DNA of 64,000 nucleotides from JBNKHG01 sp050290225 (GTDB taxonomy: Bacteria > Pseudomonadota > Gammaproteobacteria > Pseudomonadales > Cellvibrionaceae). The position numbers and the translations under genes are program-made. Below the pieces are notes generated by a model. The model did no database searches. It worked only from the letters and a program-made list of their open reading frames with translations, and had not been told where the DNA came from. The stretch lies in NCBI GenBank assembly GCA_050290225.1, contig JBNKHG010000068.1, positions 1 to 64,000 on the forward strand. Direction: 5' to 3'. This document shows positions 25,372-33,824 of this stretch, in pieces; position 1 is the stretch's first letter; the number at the start of each line of letters is the position of its first letter.

Positions 25372-26523
25372 TTACAGGCGACGGAGTTTTTCTGCCGCCT
25401 CAATTAACGTGGATTCCGATTTGGCAAAACAGAAACGCACATAATGCTGCGCTGGCGGCTGTTCATAGAATACGGAAATGGGTATCGCCGCCACACCGTG
25501 CTCCCGGGTCAGCCACTGCGCCATGGCGCGGTCGTCCCGGTTGCTGATTTCACTGAAGTCCACCAACTGGAAATAGGTACCGGGTGTCGGTGTAAACCGG
25601 AAACGTGAATCTGTCAGCGCTCCGCAAAACGCATCGCGTTTGCCCTGGTAAAAATCAGGCAGCTCTTCACCGTGTCGGGGGCACTGGGCCATAAAATCCG
25701 CCAGCGCCCACTGGATTGGCGTGATGCCCACGAAGGTGACGTACTGATGCACCTTGCGCAGTTCGCCGGTCAGCGCCGGTGGGGCCACGCAGTAGCCGGT
25801 CTTCCAACCGGTGACATGAAAGCTCTTGCCGAAAGAGGAGACGACAAACGCCCGCGCCGCCAGCTCGGGGTAACGCAGCAGGCTTTCGTGCCGCTGACGG
25901 TCGTAGACCAGATGTTCGTAAACCTCATCGGATAGCAAAAGGATGTCGGAGTCCTTCACAATCTCGATCAGACACTGCATGTCGTCCGCCGACAAGATGG
26001 CGCCGGTGGGGTTGTGGGGGGAGTTCAGGATGATCATCCGGGTTTGCGGACTGATGGAATCCCTGACCCGCTGCCAGTCGATACCGAAGGTCGGCGGCTG
26101 CAACGGAATATGGATGGTGGTGCCGCCGCTGAGGTGAACCGAGGGTGCGTAACTGTCGTAAGCGGGATCGAACACGATTACCTCATCCCCCGGCTTTACG
26201 CAGGCTGTAATCGCGCAGTAGATGGCTTCGGTGGCTCCCGGCACAACCGTCACTTCCGAATCGGGGTTGGCCGGATAGCCGTAGAGCCGCTTTACCTTGA
26301 TCGCAATCTGCTCTCTCAATTGCGGCACACCCGCCAGCGGCGCGTACTGGTTATGGCCGTGCTGCACGTAGTGGCAGAGGCGATCGCGCAGTAGCTGGGG
26401 GCCGTCGAAATCGGGAAAACCCTGACCGAGATTGATAGCGCCGCAATCACTGGCCAGCTGGGACATCTCAGTAAAAATAGTGGTGCCCACGCGGGGGAGT
26501 TTGGAGGAGATCGACGGCGTCAT
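25372..26523 (-). CDS. ybdL: Methionine aminotransferase (YbdL-type), 383 aa
   Basis: PLP-dependent fold-type I aminotransferase matching E. coli YbdL, which transaminates methionine and aromatic amino acids. Visible: NLGQGFPDFDGP, PGATEAIYCAI, DPAYDSYAP, NSPHNPTG, SDEVYEHL, the PLP Lys in SSFGKSFHVTGWKTGY, and RFCFAKSESTL at the end. The ATG at 26523 matches the family start; a start seven codons upstream is in frame. It is convergent with the thioesterase gene. Confidence 0.92.
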   Translation of the reverse strand: MTPSISSKLPRVGTTIFTEMSQLASDCGAINLGQGFPDFDGPQLLRDRLCHYVQHGHNQYAPLAGVPQLREQIAIKVKRLYGYPANPDSEVTVVPGATEAIYCAITACVKPGDEVIVFDPAYDSYAPSVHLSGGTTIHIPLQPPTFGIDWQRVRDSISPQTRMIILNSPHNPTGAILSADDMQCLIEIVKDSDILLLSDEVYEHLVYDRQRHESLLRYPELAARAFVVSSFGKSFHVTGWKTGYCVAPPALTGELRKVHQYVTFVGITPIQWALADFMAQCPRHGEELPDFYQGKRDAFCGALTDSRFRFTPTPGTYFQLVDFSEISNRDDRAMAQWLTREHGVAAIPISVFYEQPPAQHYVRFCFAKSESTLIEAAEKLRRL

Positions 26524-26639
26524 GGCGTTATCCCGGATAAACATGGTTCAACGAATGCCAGCCGAATATAGCAGAACCCGCGGACTCGCGCCTGGCGGAC
26601 ATTCGCTTTGAGTGTCCGGGCATTTCGACTGCGCGCAAG

Positions 26640-26681
26640 GACAGAGGTGTGCTGACAGAGGTGTGCTGACAGAGGCGTGCT
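26640..26681 (+). repeat. Three tandem 14-bp repeats
   Basis: GACAGAGGTGTGCT occurs at 26640-26653 and 26654-26667 and with one change at 26668-26681, between the divergent-side end of the aminotransferase start region and the MATE gene. Same unit length as the larger array at 21.2 kb but a different sequence. Confidence 0.9.
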
Positions 26682-26786
26682 AAGCGATCAAGGCCGCAAT
26701 GACCTTGATCTGATTTCTCTGTGGATGTTTTCTATTGAGGCAAGGCGTTTGAGAACAGCGGCGCGCATCTGGAGGGCAAGCTAAGT

Positions 26787-28175
26787 CTAAAGGACGCTCA
26801 GCCAACGTTTTTGCCGAAAGCGCCAGCTGAGCAAGAGCGCCTTCACCAGCTGGTCGACGACAAATACCGAGAAAATTGTCCATACGGGAAACTGCAGCCA
26901 GCTGAACAGCGCCGCCAGAGGCAATCGTACGCCAAGGATGGCCACCATCCCGGCGATCAGTGGAAAACGAGTGTCACCGGCGCCGCGCATGGCGCCACCG
27001 AAAACCAGGTCGACCGCCATCAGTGGCTGCATCAGGCCCAGTATCAACACAAACTGGGCAGCGGTGCTGGCTACCTTGGGATCGCTCACCATAAGCTGGC
27101 TGAGTGGGGTGGAAAACAGGGCCGACAGAATGCCAGTTCCCAACAGGGTGGCGACAGCAAGTTTCAGGGCATGGTAGGCACTTTGCAGGGCGCCCTCCGG
27201 ATCGCCGGCTCCGAGTAATTGGCCCACCACCGCCGAGGCGGCGATCGAGAATCCGAGCCCTATCACCAGTGCAATGCCAAACAAATTTATACCCACGCCG
27301 TAGGCGGCGAAAGCGGAAGTGCCGTAACTGGCAACAAAGCCGATAAACAGCAGCATGGCGGCCTGCATAATCAATTGTTCGGTAGTGGCCGGCAAACAGA
27401 TGCGGAGGAAGTGGTTCAGGCTGGCGCGGGGCGCGCGCGAGGGTGTGGCCAGGGGCAGGGCAAAGGGCAGGGCAGAGGGCAGGACAGAGGGCAGGACAGA
27501 GGGCAGAGTAAAGGGCAGCCGCAAACGCCCCTGTATCCACAAAAACATATAGGCCAGGAAGCAGAGGGTAAAGGCGAGCCCCCAACCGATCGCGGCGCCG
27601 TGCACACCCATCGCCGGCAAGCCCCAGGCGCCATAGGCCAGCCCGTAGGCGCATAGCACGCTGGTGCCGTTGGATATTATCCCCAGGTACAAAGGCGTTT
27701 TGGCATCACCGGTGGCACGGCAGGCGGTACTCAATATCATCACCAGTCCATGGGCGGGTGCAAAAAGGCATAGCCAGCGAAGATAGCCGACCGCCAAAGC
27801 CCGCGTTTCTCCGTGAAGGTGAAAAAAAACGGCCAGGGGCTCGGCCAGGGCTGCTCCCAGTAACGCCAGCGTTACACACACTACCAGACCCACGCCCATG
27901 GCGAGTCGGGTGTAGGCCGTTGCCTGGGAAATATCCCCTGCGCCCCAGGCCCGGGACACCAGTGCGGTGGTGGCTGAACCCATGCCCATCAGCAGGGCTA
28001 TCAGAATAAACAGGATGCGCTGCCCGGCTGTTGCCGCGGCCACCGACGGTGTGCCCAGGCTGGCCACAACCTTGATAATGAGGAGGTTGGCGATGCTGGA
28101 TAGCATAAATACCAGGATCGAGGGACCGGCGATGGACCAGATGCTGGGGCGTTCGTGAGCAGTCTCTGTGGGCAT
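26787..28175 (-). CDS. MATE-family efflux transporter, 462 aa
   Basis: Multidrug and toxin extrusion protein of the inner membrane with about twelve hydrophobic segments in two halves; MGMGSATTALVSRAWGAG and GFSIAASAVVGQLLGAG are the equivalent NorM-type blocks of each half. The loop between halves (about residues 225-250) is expanded by an in-frame repeat encoding LPSV LPSV LPSA LPFA LPLA. This insertion lies outside the membrane helices and need not impair function. Substrates unknown. Confidence 0.9.
   Translation of the reverse strand: MPTETAHERPSIWSIAGPSILVFMLSSIANLLIIKVVASLGTPSVAAATAGQRILFILIALLMGMGSATTALVSRAWGAGDISQATAYTRLAMGVGLVVCVTLALLGAALAEPLAVFFHLHGETRALAVGYLRWLCLFAPAHGLVMILSTACRATGDAKTPLYLGIISNGTSVLCAYGLAYGAWGLPAMGVHGAAIGWGLAFTLCFLAYMFLWIQGRLRLPFTLPSVLPSVLPSALPFALPLATPSRAPRASLNHFLRICLPATTEQLIMQAAMLLFIGFVASYGTSAFAAYGVGINLFGIALVIGLGFSIAASAVVGQLLGAGDPEGALQSAYHALKLAVATLLGTGILSALFSTPLSQLMVSDPKVASTAAQFVLILGLMQPLMAVDLVFGGAMRGAGDTRFPLIAGMVAILGVRLPLAALFSWLQFPVWTIFSVFVVDQLVKALLLSWRFRQKRWLSVL
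27454..27518 (-). repeat. 12-bp in-frame repeats within MATE gene
   Basis: Five units of 12 bases (GGCAGGACAGAG type on the plus strand) plus a partial sixth. On the coding strand they give the tetrapeptide LPSV/LPSA/LPFA/LPLA repeats in the central loop of the transporter. The unit length keeps the frame whatever the copy number. Confidence 0.9.
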
Positions 28176-28496
28176 GGGGTGGCTCGTTGTCTCCCTGTGA
28201 CAAGCTTTTGCTGACTGGCGTCGGATATAAATTGGGAATGGGTATTACGGCAGGAACCTGCTCCTGCTCAGCGAACTCTCATGGGGAGAAAAATACCCGG
28301 TGGCGGCACCTGTAGGCAGGCCGGGAGCGATGGTAACAGAAAATGGTTGGCTGTGGGGGGCTTCCCCTCAGCTCCGCACTTCGAATTTTCCCGCGCCGCG
28401 GCTTTCGCCCGTTTCGAAACTTTAGTCCGCTTCAAAAAAACAGCCCGCTTTACGCCCTGAGGTAGTTCTTTAGGGAATATTCAATTGCCGAGCCCC
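28176..28496. other. Intergenic region, nothing recognised
   Basis: This 320-base gap lies upstream of the MATE gene and downstream of the glycine-zipper gene, both on the minus strand. I see no gene, dyad or terminator with T-run in it; it should contain the MATE promoter. Confidence 0.5.
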
Positions 28497-29030
28497 TTAA
28501 CGCACCGTGTAACCCCTCCCCTCCAGGCATGCGGTTAATGCCCGCCGGTAGTTGGATCGCCCCAGTGCTTTTTCAGCTTTTACGCGGGCCTGCGCTTGCG
28601 CTTCTTGGCGTGCCACGCCTTCGGCTTTTTCCCGTGCTTCCTGTTGTCCCTGCTCCTCGATGGCGGCGCCGACAATGGTGCCGACCATGGCACCGATGAC
28701 TGCGCCTTTGCCGGGGTCGTCGTCATGGGCGCCGATGATGCCGCCGGCCACGGCGCCGGCAACGGTGCCTTTTCCGGTGGCGCCGGCCTGTTTGTTTTCC
28801 ACGGGCACAGTCACCGTTCTCGGCGGCGGATCGCTGCGGAACTGTGTGGGATCGAAACCGGATTCCTTGACGGCCCAGCGGTGGCAGGCGTACCGATCGT
28901 CGGCCAGCTGCTGGTCGGATTGGCCTTTGGCCGGGTAGACATAGAGGGTCTGCGCTGCGGCGAACAGACTGCCCAGCATGGCCGCCACGGCGAGACCGGC
29001 AGTGGTCGCAATGTGTGTCACTGATTTCAC
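28497..29030 (-). CDS. Exported glycine-zipper protein, 177 aa
   Basis: Signal peptide (about residues 1-26, ending FAAAQ), then a conserved-looking block YVYPAKGQSDQQLADDRYAC followed by HRWAVKESGFDP, then a glycine zipper (GTVAGAVAGGIIGAHDDDPG and GAVIGAMVGTIVGAAIE, about 95-130), a charged coiled segment and the C-terminal block NYRRALTACLEGRGYTVR. The glycine zipper suggests association with a membrane. Its two outer blocks recur in the neighbouring upstream gene, nine bases away, so the pair form an operon. Confidence 0.8.
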   Translation of the reverse strand: MKSVTHIATTAGLAVAAMLGSLFAAAQTLYVYPAKGQSDQQLADDRYACHRWAVKESGFDPTQFRSDPPPRTVTVPVENKQAGATGKGTVAGAVAGGIIGAHDDDPGKGAVIGAMVGTIVGAAIEEQGQQEAREKAEGVARQEAQAQARVKAEKALGRSNYRRALTACLEGRGYTVR

Positions 29031-29038
29031 GGATTCAC

Positions 29039-29722
29039 CTATTTTACTGTGTAGCCCCGCCCCTCCAGGCAGGCCGAGACGGCGCGGCGGTAATTGCCTT
29101 CATTCGCCATATTCTGGTTGCCGGCGGCGGGGTCAAACCCGGTTTGCTGCACGGCCCACTGGTAGCATTCGTACCGGTCCCGGTCGCGCTGCTCGTCGTT
29201 CTGCCCCTGCCTTGGGTAAACATAGATTTCGCCGGAGGCGGTTTCGCTGGCCGAGACCACGGCGGCCTCGGCGCCCTCCGGCTCCTCGACCACTACGTAC
29301 TCCCTGGTCTCTCTGTCCCAGAGGTAGTAGGTCAGGTTGACGTAGAAGTAACGGTGCGGGCCGATAAGGAAACTGACATAGCCGGGAGGCAGTGAGTGGA
29401 CGCGGGCGCCCAATGGCGCGTGGACGACGACATAGCCCCCAGGATGATAGGGCCGGTAAAAGTCACCGCGGTGGTAATAGTAGATGTGACTGCCGAGTTC
29501 CAGGCTGCGATGGGTCCGTGGCAGGGCGAGCACCTTGTGGCCGACCCTGGGGTGCCTTATGGCACGGGGTCGTTCCTTTTCGTGTATGTCCTTGTGGTCG
29601 TGTATTTCCCTGGAGTCGTGTATCTCCTTGGCGGCTGAGACCGCATCGGGAGGAATTGTGGCGGCACAGACACCAGCAACAACAGCCGCGGCAATGACCA
29701 GCGTTTTCATAGGCAATTCCAA
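29039..29722 (-). CDS. Exported DUF6515-like protein, 227 aa
   Basis: Signal peptide (about 1-30), a His-rich segment (HDSREIHDHKDIHEKE), then a Tyr/Pro-rich domain (YYYHRGDFYRPYHPGGYVVV, LPPGYVSFLIGPHRYFYVN) of the DUF6515 type, an outer-layer protein of unknown function. The C terminus repeats the module of the downstream gene without the glycine zipper: IYVYPRQGQNDEQ, DRYECYQWAVQQTGFDP, NYRRAVSACLEGRGYTVK. The start may be the second Met (residue 5). Confidence 0.75.
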   Translation of the reverse strand: MELPMKTLVIAAAVVAGVCAATIPPDAVSAAKEIHDSREIHDHKDIHEKERPRAIRHPRVGHKVLALPRTHRSLELGSHIYYYHRGDFYRPYHPGGYVVVHAPLGARVHSLPPGYVSFLIGPHRYFYVNLTYYLWDRETREYVVVEEPEGAEAAVVSASETASGEIYVYPRQGQNDEQRDRDRYECYQWAVQQTGFDPAAGNQNMANEGNYRRAVSACLEGRGYTVK

Positions 29723-29947
29723 AATATTGTTTTTCCGTAACCTTTAACGAATGTAGCAGAAACCGGTTGACCGGCTACTGGTAAAGATAGGCAAAGGCAT
29801 GCGCTGGAAGTGTGGCCTGGCTACGACCGGAGGGGGGCGTCTTGCAGGGGCTGAGGTGTTTGGCCCTGCCGCATGGTTTGATCCCCGCCGGGTCGGGTGT
29901 CCGGCCGGGACGGAGGGATGCGTCCGGGTGGCTTCCCTTGCTCGCCG

Positions 29948-30418
29948 CTATTTCGGCAAAGGCAGGGTGTGCCGGGACATGACCTGGTTAAGGATGATGG
30001 TGGTGTCTATCCGGGAAATCTGGGGAATGCCAGCCAGGCCGTCCTTGATGAAGGCTTCGTAGGTTTTCAGGTCCTCCGAGACCACTCGCAGCAGGTAGTC
30101 GTATTCTCCGGTCAGCACAAAACACTCCATCACCTGCTCGAGCCCCTGGATGGCCTCTTCGAAATCCCTGGCGTTGTCCGAGCTGTTCCTCACCAGTTGG
30201 ATAAACACGAAAGCCGAGATATGCAGGCCCACCTTTTCCCGATCGAGTTCGGTCACATAGTTGCGAATCACCCCGCTTTCCTCCAGGCGCTTGACCCGCC
30301 GCAGGCAGGGGGTGGGAGAGAGGTTGACCTGATCGGCCAGCTCAGCGTTGGTGATACGGGCGTCTTGCTGCAGCAGACGCAGGATTTGTCGATCCGTCTT
30401 GTCCAGGTGATTTGACAT
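29948..30418 (-). CDS. Lrp/AsnC-family regulator, 156 aa
   Basis: Feast/famine regulator with an N-terminal winged HTH (LDKTDRQILRLLQQDARITN, ELADQVNLSPTPCLRRVKRL) and a C-terminal RAM ligand domain (ECFVLTGEYDYLLRV). The SPTPC recognition helix is the Lrp type. It is divergent from the PrnB-like/kynureninase-like operon, about 150 bases from its start, and Lrp proteins commonly control adjacent amino-acid catabolic genes, so control by an amino acid such as tryptophan or kynurenine is a fair inference. Confidence 0.9.
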   Translation of the reverse strand: MSNHLDKTDRQILRLLQQDARITNAELADQVNLSPTPCLRRVKRLEESGVIRNYVTELDREKVGLHISAFVFIQLVRNSSDNARDFEEAIQGLEQVMECFVLTGEYDYLLRVVSEDLKTYEAFIKDGLAGIPQISRIDTTIILNQVMSRHTLPLPK

Positions 30419-30565
30419 AATATGCTATTTTAAATGGATTAATGTTTATAAAACTCTAATCAATCGCCTAAATAGTAGTTAAAAATGGTCAAAACTGCTA
30501 CTGATTTCTCGTTAGAATGGGTGTTTAAGGATGGAATTATCCCTTTAACGCCGAGAACAAAACCT

Positions 30566-31744
30566 ATGATGACCGATAATGCGAGAGCCTTTGACGAGTG
30601 GGTTCGCCACGACTTCAAGGCGATGAACACAGCGCTCGAGGAGCTCTATTTTCAACAGTCATTGCGGGAATCGGTCGCCGGTATTGGCGACGATATCAAG
30701 CAGCAGCTGGTCGAGGAGGGCAAGCGCTTCATTGTTGCCCTGCTCAAGGAGGGCAACACCGACGAGGGTTTCGACTGCGGTTTCGACCTGCTCGGTAATG
30801 TGGGCTTTTATATGGCCGCCTGCCGTCGCCATGAGATCACCGAACCCTCACGGGAAACCAAATCCCCCCTGCAGGAGGCCTCCGCCCTGGCCATGCAGTT
30901 GGGGGCTTCACTGGGTGTGGTGCCCCGCTTCGCCTCCGCCCATCTGGAGTCGCACAATCGGGCGCGCAATGGCGTGTACAAGACGTTTACCAGTCTGGAA
31001 GATGAAAAAACCTTTATCGATTACAATACCCGTAGCGTGTTTGGTTATATTCGCGCATCAGAGGCGTTGTTGCATACGCTGCCGCTGGGCGTTTCCCATC
31101 CGGTGACCCGCGACCTGTTAAAGGCGGCCAGGCAAGCACTGGAAGATGTGATCGAGAACAACAAAACGCTGTTTGCCAAATTGGACGTGGACCGTTTCTT
31201 TTACTGTGTCCGTCCCTACTACAAACCCCACCGTGTGGGCATGCACGAATACCGCGGTGCCAATGCCGGTGATTTTGCCGGCATCAACGTGATCGATTTG
31301 CTGCTTGGGCTTTGCTGTGCCGATGACCCCTATTACTCACAGCTGTTGGTTGATAAATTCCTGTTTATGCGCCCGGAGGATCAGTTGGTGCTGCGCGACT
31401 GTATGCGTCGCAAGAGCCTGCTGAACAGTTTCCTGGAGGAAATGGAGGCGAACAGCGAGGAACCGTGGTTCCAGGAAAACGCCGCGATGTTCCTTGACGT
31501 GTGCGAGGCACACGGTAAAACCGCGATTCAGCACCATGAGCAATTGGTCAGCAAGTTTATCGAGAAACCGGTGGACGTGGCGGGGCTGCAAAACCAGAGT
31601 GGCTTGACCGCCAGTGGTCCACCGCTGCCGGTGTTGCTCAAGGGGTTGCGGAAACTTGCAGACCTGCGTTCCGCGGCCGAGCGGGACGATATCCGCAGCC
31701 GCTACCGCGATATCCAGCAACTGCAAAAGCGGGTACATGCATAG
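30566..31744 (+). CDS. PrnB/IDO-superfamily haem enzyme (DUF1864), 392 aa
   Basis: Resembles monodechloroaminopyrrolnitrin synthase PrnB (DUF1864), a haem protein of the indoleamine/tryptophan 2,3-dioxygenase superfamily. Signature: YCVRPYYKPHRVGMHEYRGA followed by NAGDFAGINVIDLLLGL in the middle; near the C terminus AIQHHEQLVSKFI aligns with the IDO segment containing the proximal haem His, making His324 the likely ligand. The ATG at 30566 is used; an in-frame ATG at 30485 would intrude on the promoter region. Twelve bases separate it from the kynureninase-like gene. An indole-ring-opening role is inferred, not shown. Confidence 0.78.
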   Translation: MMTDNARAFDEWVRHDFKAMNTALEELYFQQSLRESVAGIGDDIKQQLVEEGKRFIVALLKEGNTDEGFDCGFDLLGNVGFYMAACRRHEITEPSRETKSPLQEASALAMQLGASLGVVPRFASAHLESHNRARNGVYKTFTSLEDEKTFIDYNTRSVFGYIRASEALLHTLPLGVSHPVTRDLLKAARQALEDVIENNKTLFAKLDVDRFFYCVRPYYKPHRVGMHEYRGANAGDFAGINVIDLLLGLCCADDPYYSQLLVDKFLFMRPEDQLVLRDCMRRKSLLNSFLEEMEANSEEPWFQENAAMFLDVCEAHGKTAIQHHEQLVSKFIEKPVDVAGLQNQSGLTASGPPLPVLLKGLRKLADLRSAAERDDIRSRYRDIQQLQKRVHA

Positions 31745-31756
31745 GATTGTGACACC

Positions 31757-32911
31757 ATGACTGTTAATCACGGAATACCTGAAACACATATACAGCGAAA
31801 AGATGCCGAGCGCGATTTTATTCCCTACAGCGGTATTTACCTGCTGGCTCACTCTGTGGGTCGACCTCCGCAAAATGCCCGTGCACAGGCACAGGCTTTT
31901 TTCGATCTGTGGGAAAAGGAGGCGGAGCCGTGGCCGCTCTGGTTGCAGGGGATCGAGCGGTTTCGCACTGCCCTGGGTGAGTTGTTTGGGGTTGATGGTA
32001 AAAATTTCTGTCCCCAAACCAATCTGTCCAGTGCCCTGGGTAAAGTGGTTCACGCGTTGCCGCCAAAAAAGGGTCGTAAGACGCTTTTGTTGTCCGAGCA
32101 GGATTTTCCCTCCATGGGCTTTGTCATGGATAGAGCCCAGGCAATGGGCTTTAAACTGAAATTTATTCCGCGCGATGCCGATCACCGGGATATCTCCGTC
32201 TGGTCGGATTACCTTACCGGCGATGTGTTCTGCGCCCTGGTTACCCATGTGCAGTCCAATACCGGTTGCCAGGTACCGGTGGCGGAAGTGACCGCTTTAA
32301 CGCGCGAACGGGGTATCTTCTCTGTTGTGGATATCTGCCAGTCCGCGGGCAATATTCCCATCAGTCTCGATCTGTGGCGGGCGGATATTGTTCTCGGTTC
32401 CTGTGTCAAATGGCTCTGCGGCGGACCGGGTGCCGCTTTTATGTGGGCGGATGCGGCCGTAGTTGATGAGCTGACGCCCGTGGATGTCGGCTGGTTTTCC
32501 CACGCTAATCCAATGGAATTTGATATCCACAATTTTGAATACGCCGAAGGTGTCCTGCGGTTCTGGGGGGGCACTCCCTCGGTGTTGCCCTACATGGTGG
32601 CGGCGAACAGTGTCGAGCAGATTCAGGCCATTGGCGTGGATCGGATACGTCGCCACAACCTGGCTTTAACACAGTCGCTCATCGATGCGATCGATGAACC
32701 GTGGCTGCGATCGCCGCAATTGCCGGAGCAGCGTGGCGGCACGGTGATTGTAAACCTGGGCGAAAGGCAGCAACCGTTGGTGGAGGGGTTAAAACATGCC
32801 GGAGTCGTGTTCGACGAGCGCCCCAACGGGATTCGCCTGTCACCGCATATCTACAATACCCGTGAAGAGATAGACGCATTGGTGGCGATTGTTAAAGGTA
32901 TCACCGGTTAG
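31757..32911 (+). CDS. Kynureninase-like PLP enzyme (aminotransferase class V), 384 aa
   Basis: Fold-type I PLP enzyme closest in pattern to kynureninase (KynU). The cofactor Asp is D192 in VVDICQSAG (kynureninases have DLAHSAG), and the Schiff-base Lys is K218 in SCVKWLCGGPGAAF (kynureninases YKYLNGGPGAP). RFWGGTPSVLPYMVAANSVE corresponds to the kynureninase SGGTPPVL block. The His-to-Gln change beside the Asp suggests altered substrate. Directly downstream of the PrnB-like gene, so the two probably act in sequence on an indole-derived amino acid. Confidence 0.82.
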   Translation: MTVNHGIPETHIQRKDAERDFIPYSGIYLLAHSVGRPPQNARAQAQAFFDLWEKEAEPWPLWLQGIERFRTALGELFGVDGKNFCPQTNLSSALGKVVHALPPKKGRKTLLLSEQDFPSMGFVMDRAQAMGFKLKFIPRDADHRDISVWSDYLTGDVFCALVTHVQSNTGCQVPVAEVTALTRERGIFSVVDICQSAGNIPISLDLWRADIVLGSCVKWLCGGPGAAFMWADAAVVDELTPVDVGWFSHANPMEFDIHNFEYAEGVLRFWGGTPSVLPYMVAANSVEQIQAIGVDRIRRHNLALTQSLIDAIDEPWLRSPQLPEQRGGTVIVNLGERQQPLVEGLKHAGVVFDERPNGIRLSPHIYNTREEIDALVAIVKGITG

Positions 32912-33073
32912 CAATAACGCCGGCCACGGCGTTGGTCTGAACGACAGAGCATTTAAACGGAAGCGGCACCCGCTTGAATTATTTGATTGGTGAATGGAAG
33001 GTAATTCATAGAATAAATTAAGAAAATGATTGCTCCGGTGCTATGCTGATCGGATCAGTAACAGGAGTAGAAT

Positions 33074-33745
33074 ATGGCGGAACTTTATTTGGTGCGGCAT
33101 GGGCAGGCGTCTTACGACCAGGCCGACTATGATCAACTGTCCCCCCTCGGCGTTGAGCAGGCGGAGCTGCTGGGCCGCCACTTCGCGGAACAGGACCTGG
33201 CGTTCGATGGGTTACTCACAGGCTCACAGGTGCGCCATCTGCAAACCGCCGACGCAATTTGTCGCGGTCTCGGGTACCCGTTGCCCGCCGAACGCGATCC
33301 GGGTCTGAACGAATACGATTTTGAGCAGTTGGTCGAAGCTTACCGCCACCAGAATCCGGAGGCCAAAGGACGGGCCGAAAGTGATCGCGACTCCTTTTAC
33401 CGCCAGATGAAGCAGATTTTGCTCTTGTGGTGCGACAATCTCCTGTCTGGCGATCTGCCGGAAACCTGGGAGGCGTACCTGAAGCGGATTACCGATGTGC
33501 AGAACCGGATTCGGCAATCGAACTCCAGGCGTCTGTTGGTGGTGAGCTCCGGTGGCCCTATCGCCGCGTTTACCCACCTGGTATTGAAAACACCGGCGGC
33601 CACCGCCATCGAATTGAATCTGCAGGTTAGAAACACCAGCTACAGTCACTATTTCTTTAACGAGCAGAATCTCAAACTGTCGAGTTTTAACAACGTGTCC
33701 CACCTGGATAAAGCGGAACATCGGACCAAAATCACTTACTCCTAG
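33074..33745 (+). CDS. Histidine-phosphatase-superfamily protein, 223 aa
   Basis: Branch-1 histidine phosphatase/phosphoglycerate-mutase fold: ELYLVRHGQASY carries the phospho-accepting His, and GSQVRHLQTADAIC the usual second Arg region. The block that normally holds the second catalytic His (SHGG) reads VVSSGGPIAA, as in a subgroup of these proteins, so activity is uncertain. GGAGTAGAAT precedes the ATG. About 160 bases after the kynureninase-like gene. Confidence 0.82.
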   Translation: MAELYLVRHGQASYDQADYDQLSPLGVEQAELLGRHFAEQDLAFDGLLTGSQVRHLQTADAICRGLGYPLPAERDPGLNEYDFEQLVEAYRHQNPEAKGRAESDRDSFYRQMKQILLLWCDNLLSGDLPETWEAYLKRITDVQNRIRQSNSRRLLVVSSGGPIAAFTHLVLKTPAATAIELNLQVRNTSYSHYFFNEQNLKLSSFNNVSHLDKAEHRTKITYS

Positions 33746-33824
33746 TCGCGCTTTTTTTGGCCTGATCGGAGGCAAAAGTGATTCCGGGGAGGACGCCGCA
33801 GCCGAGTATTAGAGGCAAGCGAGT

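Noticed and set aside
26640..27518. CRISPR-like array from the short repeats
   Set aside because: Units of 12-14 bases are directly adjacent without unique spacers, so these are minisatellites.
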